A stretch of DNA of 64,000 nucleotides from DASQZJ01 sp035638775. Lineage in GTDB: Bacteria > Pseudomonadota > Gammaproteobacteria > UBA5335 > SLRW01. The position numbers were made by a program, and so were the translations under genes. Positions 7,849 to 15,268 of this stretch are shown one piece after another. The notes under the pieces were generated by a model. The model ran no database searches and had not been told where the DNA came from. It saw nothing but the letters and a program-made list of their open reading frames with translations. The stretch spans positions 62,001-126,000 of the forward strand of contig DASQZJ010000012.1 of assembly GCA_035638775.1 (NCBI GenBank). Direction: 5' to 3'. The first letter of the stretch is position 1. Each line of letters begins with the position of its first letter.

Positions 7849-7938
7849 TGGCGGTGGGTCAGGGATTCGAACCCTGGAAGGGCGTAGACCCTTGCCGGTT
7901 TTCAAGACCGGTGCATTCAGCCGCTCTGCCAACCCACC
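7849..7938 (-). tRNA. tRNA-Ser (anticodon UGA)
   Basis: On the minus strand the acceptor arm GGTGGGT (5' end at 7938) pairs with ACCCACC at 7853-7859. The anticodon loop CUUGAAA carries UGA between paired CCGGT and ACCGG, a long type II variable arm follows (GCAAGGGTCTACGCCCTTCC), and the T-arm has GGTTCGAATCC. Discriminator G and an encoded CCA (7849-7851) are present. Confidence 0.95.
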
Positions 7939-7993
7939 GGGGAAGCTTTTCGCGTTCGCCGATCACTGTAATAGCCGCAGTGCGGGTTTTCCA

Positions 7994-8022
7994 GCGACAC
8001 GGCGGCGCGAATGGCCTAGAAT
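7994..8022 (+). promoter_or_regulatory. candidate sigma-70 promoter for the BI-1/YccA gene
   Basis: GCGACA (7994-7999), 17-bp spacer, TAGAAT (8017-8022), about 90 bp before the ATG at 8111. The rest of the 424-bp gap 7687-8110 holds only the tRNA gene; I see nothing else in it. Confidence 0.45.
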
Positions 8023-8110
8023 GGCTGGCAGCGATACCCGGCCGGAACCACCCCGGTGCGTACCGGTCTCAGGAACATGCAACGAGTGCATCACTACCCG
8101 GAGGTGAACG

Positions 8111-8782
8111 ATGCCCGCTAGCGAGCGGACCGTTTCCCGCGCGGACAGTCGGGTCCTTGCGACCAACAAGCTGGTCCGGAACACCTACATCCTGCTGTCG
8201 CTGACCCTGATGTTCAGCGCCGCCACGGCGGGTCTGTCGATGATGCTGGGCTGGGGGCAGCCGGGTCTGCTGCTGACCTTCGCGGGCTACTTCGGACTCC
8301 TTTTCCTGACCGAGCGCTTCCGCAACAGTGTCTGGGGGCTGGTGTTCGTGTTCGCCCTCACCGGCTTCATGGGCCTGACCCTGGGGCCGATCATCGAGAC
8401 CTACCTGAAGGTCTTCTCCAACGGCGGAGAGCTGGTCATGACCGCCCTCGGCGGGACCGCCGTCATCTTCGTCGGGCTGTCCGCCTACGCCCTGCTCACG
8501 CGGAAGAACTTCAGCTTCATCGGCGGCTTCATCATGGTGGGCATCCTGGTCGCCTTCCTCGCCGGGATCGCCGCCATGGTGTTCTCGATCCCGGGCCTCT
8601 CGCTGGCGGTGTCCGCCATGTTCGTCCTGCTCATGTCGGGCCTGATCCTGTACCAGACCAGCGAGATGGTGCATGGCGGGGAGACCAACTACATCACGGC
8701 GACCGTGACCCTTTACGTCGCGCTGTTCAACCTGTTCCTGAGCCTGCTCGAGATCCTGGGCGCCTTCTCCGGGCGCCGTTGA
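8111..8782 (+). CDS. Bax inhibitor-1/YccA family membrane protein
   Basis: A 223-residue inner-membrane protein with about seven hydrophobic segments, matching the BI-1/YccA family. In E. coli YccA is both substrate and modulator of the FtsH protease. The N-terminal cytosolic part (LATNKLVRNTYILLSLTLMF) and the closing segment (ITATVTLYVALFNLFLSLL) are typical of the group. GGAGGTGAACG precedes the ATG. It stands alone between tRNA-Ser and the large mechanosensitive channel. FtsH modulation here is inferred from family membership only. Confidence 0.9.
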   Translation: MPASERTVSRADSRVLATNKLVRNTYILLSLTLMFSAATAGLSMMLGWGQPGLLLTFAGYFGLLFLTERFRNSVWGLVFVFALTGFMGLTLGPIIETYLKVFSNGGELVMTALGGTAVIFVGLSAYALLTRKNFSFIGGFIMVGILVAFLAGIAAMVFSIPGLSLAVSAMFVLLMSGLILYQTSEMVHGGETNYITATVTLYVALFNLFLSLLEILGAFSGRR

Positions 8783-8902
8783 CGGGGCTGCTCCCGGGCG
8801 CCCGCAGGCCCGGTCGACGGCGCAGCGGGAAACGGTTTCTGCGACAATGACGGTCCCGATCCCGCCCGGGACCGGCGCAACGGCAGGGAAGCCGCCAGCG
8901 CA

Positions 8903-11158
8903 ATGGATGCAATCCGATCTTCGCGGGCAAGTCCCGCCAACGTTCGGCCCCGGCGCGCTGCACCGTCCGGGCCCCGCGCCGGACGCTTCCGCCACGCAAG
9001 CCTTGTCTGCGCCCGGGCCCTCGCCCTCGCGCTGCTCCTGCCGGCGGGGGTCGGCGCCGCCTTTCCGATGTCCAGCCGCGGCAGCCTCGCCGCCGGGCTT
9101 GCCCGGCTGCCGGAGACCCTGCACGCGATCGATGCGGTGGTGCATCCGTGCGCGGAGGCTGCGGCTCGGCCGGCGATGCTCTCCCGGGCACAAGCCGCAT
9201 CAGGCCCCCGTCGACAGGCTACGGAGGCGCTCTGCGGGCTGCTGCGGTCACCGCCCGGGGGGTTGGCTCACCGGCCAAGGCACGCTCCCGACCCGGTCGT
9301 GTCCGGAGCGCTGCGCACGCGGGGACCGCCCCTGTGGGAGGGCGTGCGGAAGCTTCTGCGCGCGCCGCCCGGAAACCGCCTTCCCGCGATGCCGGAGCTC
9401 GTCGCATTCAGCGGAGCCCGGACGCTGGCCGGCAGCCGAGGCATCATCCTGGGCGTGCTCACCCTCGCCGCGGTTCTGCTTGCACTGGCACCGGCCTGGC
9501 GCCTGTTGCGCGGCCGGGCTCGCGCCAGTGAGGGGGCACTCGCCCCGGCGCTGCTCGCGGAACTCGGCACCACCCTTCCCCTGCTCGCCGGCCTGACCGC
9601 GGGCCTGACGTGGCTGTGGCTCAGCCATGCTCCCGGGCCCCCGGAGGGGATCGAGTGGCTTCTGGCAGGGTCGCTCTGCTACGTCGCGGGACACATTCTC
9701 ATCCGGGGCGTATTCGCTCCCCCGTACGGCCTGCACCTGGCGCTCCCCCTGGACCGGTCTCTCGGGCACACGCTGGCCCGCGGAGCGCAGGCGGCGCTGG
9801 CGCTCGCCCTGATTACCGCACTCGTCGGGCTGACGCCCCCGTTGCGGCAGCCGGAAGGGTTCTACCTGACCCTGCGCGGAATCCTGGTGACCCTGCTCTC
9901 CCTGGCCCTGGCGCGCCTCCTCTTCCTGCTGGGCCGCGTGCCGAGCCAGCCGTCGGGTGCGGGCCTGGTGCGCCGCGCGACCATCGCGACCCTGGCAGGC
10001 ACGGTCCTGATGGAATGGCTCGGATACCGGGAAGCCGCCGCCTTTCTGCTGCGGGGCTCGGTCGGCACACTGCTCGGCGTATCGGGATTCTGGATTGTCG
10101 GGTACGGCTTGAAGGCCCTGCTCCACGAGCTGGAAACCGGTCACCGGCCCTGGCAGGCTCGGATCCGGCAAGCCCTCGGGATTCCGCCGGGAGAGCCGCT
10201 GCCCGGGATCCAGTGGCTGCGGGCCGCCATCTGGCTGGCTGCGTGGATCGGCTTCGTACTGCTCCTGCTGGAGGTGTGGGGACTCCCCCACGCGGGCACG
10301 CTGGCCATCCTGCGAATGCTGAACGAGGGAATCCCGGTGGGCGGGACGCGGGTGGTTCCGCTGCGGGTGATCGAGGGACTGGTGGCGTTCGCCGTGCTGC
10401 TGACGGCCACGCGCTGGGCGCGCGACCGGATCCAGCTGCGCCTGTCGGCCAGCGAGCGGCTTGACCGCGGTGCCCGTGAAGCAGCGGTCACGCTCGCCGG
10501 CTACGCCGGATTCACCGTCGCCGCCGTGGTCGCCCTCGGTCTCGCCGGCCTCGGCCTGGCCAACCTGGCCCTGATCGCGGGCGCACTCTCGGTCGGTATC
10601 GGTTTCGGTCTGCAGAATATCGTCAACAATTTCGTATCCGGACTGATCCTGCTGTTCGAGCGTCCCATCCGGCCCGGCGACTACGTCACGGTCGGCACCG
10701 GGACGGAAGGCTTCGTACGGCGGATCAGCATCCGTTCCACCGAGATCGAAACACTGGATCGTACCAATGTCGTCGTACCCAACTCGGAGCTGATTTCCGG
10801 ACAGGTCACCAACTGGATGCTCAATGACCGCTTCGGTCGCATCATCGTCCGGATCGGGGTCGCCTACGGCAGCGACGTCCGCCTGGTCGAGCGGCTGCTC
10901 CTGAACATCGCCGAGGGTCATCCCGACATCATCAGCGAGGCCGATCTGCCGCCGCCGACGGTTTTCTTCCGCGGCTTCGGAGACAGCTCGCTGGACTTCG
11001 AGCTGCGCGCGACGATCCGGGATATCAGCCAGCGCTTCCGCGTCTCCAGCGAGGTCAACTTCGCCATCGATGCGGCCTTCCGCGAGCACGGGGTGCAAAT
11101 CCCCTTCCCGCAGCGCGACCTGCACCTGCGCACCGTGCCGGACGACTTTTCCCGCTGA
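8903..11158 (+). CDS. large MscS-family mechanosensitive channel
   Basis: A 751-residue membrane protein of the MscS superfamily, larger than MscS (about 290) and nearer YbdG/YnaI/MscK-like forms. An Arg-rich stretch followed by ALALALLLPAGVGA suggests a signal peptide or first helix, then a roughly 100-residue region and some ten hydrophobic helices from about residue 165. The C-terminal third has the pore helix and beta domain: ALSVGIGFGLQNIVNNFVSG, ERPIRPGDYV, and NVVVPNSELISGQVTNW. It should gate under membrane tension or regulated osmotic conditions. No strong ribosome-binding site is seen and the N-terminal 36 residues are uncertain. It converges with cysG (15-bp gap). Confidence 0.88.
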   Translation: MDAIRSSRASPANVRPRRAAPSGPRAGRFRHASLVCARALALALLLPAGVGAAFPMSSRGSLAAGLARLPETLHAIDAVVHPCAEAAARPAMLSRAQAASGPRRQATEALCGLLRSPPGGLAHRPRHAPDPVVSGALRTRGPPLWEGVRKLLRAPPGNRLPAMPELVAFSGARTLAGSRGIILGVLTLAAVLLALAPAWRLLRGRARASEGALAPALLAELGTTLPLLAGLTAGLTWLWLSHAPGPPEGIEWLLAGSLCYVAGHILIRGVFAPPYGLHLALPLDRSLGHTLARGAQAALALALITALVGLTPPLRQPEGFYLTLRGILVTLLSLALARLLFLLGRVPSQPSGAGLVRRATIATLAGTVLMEWLGYREAAAFLLRGSVGTLLGVSGFWIVGYGLKALLHELETGHRPWQARIRQALGIPPGEPLPGIQWLRAAIWLAAWIGFVLLLLEVWGLPHAGTLAILRMLNEGIPVGGTRVVPLRVIEGLVAFAVLLTATRWARDRIQLRLSASERLDRGAREAAVTLAGYAGFTVAAVVALGLAGLGLANLALIAGALSVGIGFGLQNIVNNFVSGLILLFERPIRPGDYVTVGTGTEGFVRRISIRSTEIETLDRTNVVVPNSELISGQVTNWMLNDRFGRIIVRIGVAYGSDVRLVERLLLNIAEGHPDIISEADLPPPTVFFRGFGDSSLDFELRATIRDISQRFRVSSEVNFAIDAAFREHGVQIPFPQRDLHLRTVPDDFSR

Positions 11159-11173
11159 CAATGCGACCCGCCT

Positions 11174-12637
11174 TCAGGATACCGCGTGCAGCGGTGCCAG
11201 CCCCGATTCCCCGGGGTCCTTCTGGAAGCCCGTCCCCGCCCGCTCGGACATTTCTCCGAACCACGCGAGCCCTGGCCGCAGGCTCACCACTCCCCCCACG
11301 ATGATCAGGGCCGGTGCCTGTATGCCCCGGTCGGCAACCCGATCCGGCAGGTCGCGGATGGTGCCCGTGATCGTCCGCTGCCCCGGCATGGTCCCCTGCT
11401 CGATCACCGCCGCAGGCGTCTGCCCGGCCATTCCGGCGGACCGCAGGCTCCGGCAGATTTCCTCCAGCCGACCCAGGCCCATGTAGAACACCAGCGTCTG
11501 GCCCGGGCGCGCCAGCGCCTGCCAGTCCAGGCCGTCCGACTCCCCCGCCCGATGCCCCGTGATGAACTGGCAGGCATGAGCATGGTCCCGGTGGGTCAGG
11601 GGAATCCCCGCATAGGTCGCGCAGCCTCCGGCGGCGGTGATGCCAGGGACCACCTGGAACGGGATCCCCTCGCCGCGCAGCGACTCGATCTCCTCCCCGC
11701 CGCGCCCGAACAGGAACGGGTCGCCGCCCTTCAGGCGGAGCACCCGCCGACCCTGCCGGGCCAGCTCCACCAGCAGGCCGTTGATCCTCTCCTGCGGCAC
11801 GCTGTGCGCCCAGCGGGCCTTGCCCACGTAGATCCGCTCGGCGTCCCTGCGCACCAGGTCCAGCACCTCGCGGGAAACCAGCCGGTCGTAGAGGACGACG
11901 TCGGCCTGCTGCATCAGGCGCACCGCCCGGAGCGTCAGGAGGTCGGGGTCCCCCGGCCCGGCTCCGACCAGGTAGACCTCGCCCTGGCCGGGCTCGCCGT
12001 CGCATTCCGCCTGCCGTAGCGCGCGGTGCAGGGCCAGCCGCGCGGCGGCCTCGCGGCCCGCCAGCACGTGCTCGGCAGCAACGCCGTCCAGGACCCGCTC
12101 CCAGAACCGCAGGCGCTGCGCTCCCGAATGCAGCCGGCGGGCCACGCGCTCCCGGAACTCGCCGGCAATTTCCGCCACGCGTCCGTACCGGGCCGGCAAC
12201 AGCGATTCCAGACGTTCCCGGAGCATCCGCGCCAGCAGCGGGGCCCGGCCCGCGCTGGAGATGGCGATCAGCAGCGGGGAGCGGTCGATTACGGCCGGGG
12301 TGATGTAAGTCGATGCCGCCGCATCGTCCACGGCGTTGACCGGGATCCCGGCCCGTCGACAGGCGACGTAGACCCGCCGGTTGACCGCCCGGTCCCCGGT
12401 GGCTGCGACCACAAGGGCGCTGCCGCGCACCCGGGACCGCTCGAAGTCGGCACGCAGGTGCCGGACCCGCCCGCTGGCGGCCAGCGAGGCGAGCCCCGGG
12501 TGAAGCTGCGGCGCCATCACGACCACCCGGGCCCCGGCGCGCAGCAGCTGGCGCGACTTGCGTACGGCCACCGCTCCGCCGCCCACCACCAGGCAACGGC
12601 GTCCGCGGATGCGCAGGAAGATCGGGAAGTAGTCCAT
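11174..12637 (-). CDS. cysG: siroheme synthase (trifunctional CysG)
   Basis: A 487-residue CysG that makes siroheme, the cofactor of sulfite and nitrite reductases, from uroporphyrinogen III. The N-terminal half is the NAD-dependent dehydrogenase/ferrochelatase (VVGGGAVAVRKSRQLL, 17-32). The C-terminal half from about residue 215 is the SUMT methyltransferase, with VGAGPGDPDLLTLRA, LKGGDPFLFGRGGEE and VVPGITAAGGCA. It has an additional tail of about 20 residues. The ATG at 12637 lies 2 bp after the cysH stop, so the genes are translationally close and co-transcribed. The operon context links the siroheme to assimilatory sulfite reduction. Confidence 0.95.
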   Translation of the reverse strand: MDYFPIFLRIRGRRCLVVGGGAVAVRKSRQLLRAGARVVVMAPQLHPGLASLAASGRVRHLRADFERSRVRGSALVVAATGDRAVNRRVYVACRRAGIPVNAVDDAAASTYITPAVIDRSPLLIAISSAGRAPLLARMLRERLESLLPARYGRVAEIAGEFRERVARRLHSGAQRLRFWERVLDGVAAEHVLAGREAAARLALHRALRQAECDGEPGQGEVYLVGAGPGDPDLLTLRAVRLMQQADVVLYDRLVSREVLDLVRRDAERIYVGKARWAHSVPQERINGLLVELARQGRRVLRLKGGDPFLFGRGGEEIESLRGEGIPFQVVPGITAAGGCATYAGIPLTHRDHAHACQFITGHRAGESDGLDWQALARPGQTLVFYMGLGRLEEICRSLRSAGMAGQTPAAVIEQGTMPGQRTITGTIRDLPDRVADRGIQAPALIIVGGVVSLRPGLAWFGEMSERAGTGFQKDPGESGLAPLHAVS

Positions 12638-12639
12638 GC

Positions 12640-13347
12640 TCAGCCGGTCCTGCGTACGTGCAGACCGCACTCCTTGCTCGCGGGATCCTCCCACCACCAG
12701 CGGCCCGCGCGGATGTCCTCGCCGGCGGTGACGGCCCGGGTGCAGGGAGCGCAGCCGATGCTCGGATAGCCGCGATCGTGCAGCTCGTTGTACGGCACCC
12801 CGAAAGCGTGGATGTAGGCCCACACCTCCTGCTCGCTCCAGTCCACCAGCGGGTTGAACTTCTCCAGCCCGTGGGCGGCGTCATGCTCCTGCACGGGGAC
12901 ATCGCTGCGCGTGACCGACTGCGCCCGCCGCAGGCCGGTGACCCACGCCCGGCGCCCGGCGAGCGCACGCCGCAGCGGCTCCACCTTGCGGATGCCGCAG
13001 CAGGCCTTGCGCAGGTCCACGCTGCGGTAGAAGGCGTTGATCCCGTTCTCCCGCACGAAGCGCTCGATTGCGCCGGCATCGGGATACCAGGTCTCGATCT
13101 CGATCCCGTAGCGCTCGCGGACCTGCTGGTGCAGCCGGTGGGTTTCCTCGTTGAGCCGCCCCGTATCCAGCGTGAAGATCGCGATCCCGGGTGCATGGCG
13201 TCGCACCAGGTCGGTCAGGACCATGTCCTCGGCACCGAAGCTCGTGGCCAGGGCCGCGGGACTGTAGTCCCGCTCGACTTCCTGCAGGACGCGCGCCGCG
13301 TCGTCGATCCTGCGCCGAAGACCTGCATCGATATTGCTTTCCGTCAT
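12640..13347 (-). CDS. cysH: phosphoadenylyl/adenylyl-sulfate reductase, [4Fe-4S] type
   Basis: A 235-residue CysH that reduces activated sulfate to sulfite with thioredoxin. The PP-loop equivalent is ATSFGAEDMVLTDL (34-47) and the catalytic C-terminal KECGLH places Cys227. Two extra Cys pairs, Cys116-Cys117 and Cys199/Cys202 (CAPC), are the ligands of the [4Fe-4S] cluster found in APS-preferring reductases (Pseudomonas and plant type) and absent from E. coli PAPS reductase. APS is therefore the likelier substrate. The ATG at 13347 follows GGGGTGAGCG. It sits between the TSUP transporter gene (4-bp gap) and cysG (2-bp gap). Confidence 0.93.
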   Translation of the reverse strand: MTESNIDAGLRRRIDDAARVLQEVERDYSPAALATSFGAEDMVLTDLVRRHAPGIAIFTLDTGRLNEETHRLHQQVRERYGIEIETWYPDAGAIERFVRENGINAFYRSVDLRKACCGIRKVEPLRRALAGRRAWVTGLRRAQSVTRSDVPVQEHDAAHGLEKFNPLVDWSEQEVWAYIHAFGVPYNELHDRGYPSIGCAPCTRAVTAGEDIRAGRWWWEDPASKECGLHVRRTG

Positions 13348-13351
13348 TCGC

Positions 13352-14137
13352 TCACCCCTGCATGAAAATCCCGATTCCGACCAGCATGAGCACGCCGGCG
13401 AGCGCCGGGCGCAGGAGCCGGTCCGGCATCCCCCTGCCGAGACGCGTGCCCAGGTACATGCCGGGCAGCGAACCCGCCAGCAGCGCGGCCAGGACAGCCG
13501 GTTCGACGTTACCCAGGGAGGCATGCCCCAGGCCGGCCACGAGGGCCAGCAGGACTGCGTGCGCAACGTCCGTCCCGACCACCTCGGCCGTTGTCAGGTC
13601 GGGATAGAGCCATACCAGGAACGCCGTACCGATGGCGCCGGCACCCACCGAGGAAAGCGTGACCAGCACCCCGAGCAGCACGCCGAACGCGACCGTCACG
13701 GGCACGGCGCGCTCGGGGCGTCGCAGCCGCTCCAGCCATCCCGGGGCCCTCCCCGGGCGCCCCGCCAGCCCGCTTCTGAGCAGGATGCCGAGCCCCGTGG
13801 CGACCAGAGCCACGCTCAGCACGCCCGTGATCAGGTCCTGGGGCGGCCCGTTCCCGGTCGCCAGATGGCGCAGCGCGAGCACGGTGCCCAGCGCCGCGGG
13901 GACGCTGCCCGTGGCCAGTCGCCGCACGACCGGCCAGGCGACGGTATCGTGCCGTCGGTGCAGCACGACACCGAAGGCCTTGGTAACGGTGGCGAACAGC
14001 AGGTCGGTCCCGACCGCGGCCGCCGGAGGCAGGCCGAGCCAGAAGATCAGCATGGGCGTCATCATGGATCCGCCGCCGACGCCCGTCAGTCCGACCGCGA
14101 GTCCGACGGCCAAGCCTGCGATGCTAAAATCCAGCAT
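13352..14137 (-). CDS. TauE/SafE-type (TSUP) sulfur-anion transporter
   Basis: A 261-residue membrane protein of the TSUP (DUF81, TauE/SafE) family with two repeated halves. GLTGVGGGSMMTPMLIF near the N terminus and TLSSVGAGAIGTAFL in the second half are the paired re-entrant motifs, with about eight hydrophobic segments overall. Members move sulfite, sulfate or sulfonates across the inner membrane. Being first in an operon with cysH and cysG and divergent from a CysB-like gene supports sulfate uptake or sulfite export in assimilation. Direction and exact substrate are inferred. Confidence 0.88.
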   Translation of the reverse strand: MLDFSIAGLAVGLAVGLTGVGGGSMMTPMLIFWLGLPPAAAVGTDLLFATVTKAFGVVLHRRHDTVAWPVVRRLATGSVPAALGTVLALRHLATGNGPPQDLITGVLSVALVATGLGILLRSGLAGRPGRAPGWLERLRRPERAVPVTVAFGVLLGVLVTLSSVGAGAIGTAFLVWLYPDLTTAEVVGTDVAHAVLLALVAGLGHASLGNVEPAVLAALLAGSLPGMYLGTRLGRGMPDRLLRPALAGVLMLVGIGIFMQG

Positions 14138-14275
14138 GTGGTGGGTCTCCGTGCCGTTCCTCCCGCCCCGGTGAGAACAAGCTAGCAACGGCTGTATAGA
14201 CTGAAAAAGAATGTTTCCCTATATTTTTAGGCTCGGAATGCATAACCCGCTCCTTGCGATACGGGAAGAGTCGCC
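14138..14275. promoter_or_regulatory. divergent cys regulatory region
   Basis: A 138-bp gap between the TSUP-cysH-cysG operon and the CysB-like gene, with a markedly AT-rich core (14193-14245) against a GC-rich background. On the minus strand TATACA (14193-14198) could be a -10 toward the operon. LysR-type regulators usually bind between divergently transcribed targets, so a CysB site is expected here, but I cannot define one with confidence. Confidence 0.4.
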
Positions 14276-15256
14276 ATGAAACTCAGGCAGCTTCGCTACA
14301 TCGCCGAGGTCGCAGACCGCAATCTGAACGTGACCGCGGCGGCCGAGGCGCTCTATACCTCCCAGCCGGGGGTGAGCAAGCAGGTTCGGCTGCTGGAAGA
14401 CGAGCTCGGGGTGCAGATCTTCGAGCGCAACGGCAAGCACCTGACCAGCATTACGCCCGCCGGTCGCGCCATTCTCGACCTGGCCCGGCGGATCCTCCGG
14501 GACGCGGAGAATGTCGAGCGCGTGGCATCCGACTACCGCGACGAGACCCGGGGCAACCTGCGCCTCGCCACCACGCACACGCAGGCCCGCTACGCGTTGC
14601 CCCAGGCCATCGCACGCTTCCGGGAGCGCTATCCCCGGGTTTCCCTGCACATCAACCAGGGCACCCCGATGCAGATTGCCGGTTGGGCTGCCCGGGGCGA
14701 GGTGGACTTCGCCATCGCGACCGAGGCGATGGAGCATTTCGAGGACCTGGTGATGATGCCGTGCTACCACTGGAACCGCTGCGTCCTGGTGCCACCCGGC
14801 CATCCGCTCGCGAGCATCCGGCCGCTGACGCTGGAAGCGGTCGCGCAGTACCCGATCGTCACCTACGTGTTCGGCTTCACGGGCCGATCCCGGCTCGATC
14901 GGGCCTTCGGTGAACGCGGGCTGCAGCCGGATGTCGTGCTGACCGCGGTCGATTCCGACGTGATCAAGACCTACGTCCGCCTCGGTCTGGGGGTAGGCAT
15001 TCTCGCCAACATGGCCTACGACGCCGAGCTCGACGCGGATCTCGTGGCGGCGGATGCCAGCCACCTGTTCGACCACAGCACCACGCGCATCGGCTTTCGC
15101 CGCGGCACCATGCTGCGGCGCTACATGTACGAGTTCATCCGTGGCTTCGCGCCCCACCTGACTCCCGAGATCGTCGACCGGGCCATGGCGGCGGAGACCC
15201 GCGAGGCCCGGGAGCGGCTGCTGGAACCGGTCGCCTCCCGATTGCCCACCCTGTAG
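14276..15256 (+). CDS. cysB: CysB-like LysR-family transcriptional regulator
   Basis: A 326-residue LysR regulator. The N-terminal winged helix-turn-helix (MKLRQLRYIAEVADRNLNVT, then AAEALYTSQPGVSKQV) and length match CysB/Cbl, and the effector domain shows TTHTQARYALP and NQGTPMQIAGW, where CysB senses acetylserine and sulfur anions. CysB activates sulfate-assimilation genes; this copy sits divergent from TSUP-cysH-cysG, supporting the assignment. Cbl is the alternative paralogue. Start at ATG 14276 is fixed by the conserved N terminus, with GGGAAGAG about 10 nt upstream. Confidence 0.92.
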   Translation: MKLRQLRYIAEVADRNLNVTAAAEALYTSQPGVSKQVRLLEDELGVQIFERNGKHLTSITPAGRAILDLARRILRDAENVERVASDYRDETRGNLRLATTHTQARYALPQAIARFRERYPRVSLHINQGTPMQIAGWAARGEVDFAIATEAMEHFEDLVMMPCYHWNRCVLVPPGHPLASIRPLTLEAVAQYPIVTYVFGFTGRSRLDRAFGERGLQPDVVLTAVDSDVIKTYVRLGLGVGILANMAYDAELDADLVAADASHLFDHSTTRIGFRRGTMLRRYMYEFIRGFAPHLTPEIVDRAMAAETREARERLLEPVASRLPTL

Positions 15257-15268
15257 CCGCGCCCGGCA

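Noticed and set aside
7687..8110. Integrative element at the tRNA-Ser gene
   Set aside because: No integrase and no repeated tRNA 3' end nearby; neighbours are ordinary chromosomal genes.
9248..11161. 637-codon minus-strand open frame
   Set aside because: Antisense to the MscS-type channel; Gln/Asp/Arg-rich shadow translation.
11055..13196. 713-codon minus-strand open frame
   Set aside because: Overlaps cysG and cysH in another frame; Gly/Ala/Arg-rich with no domain.
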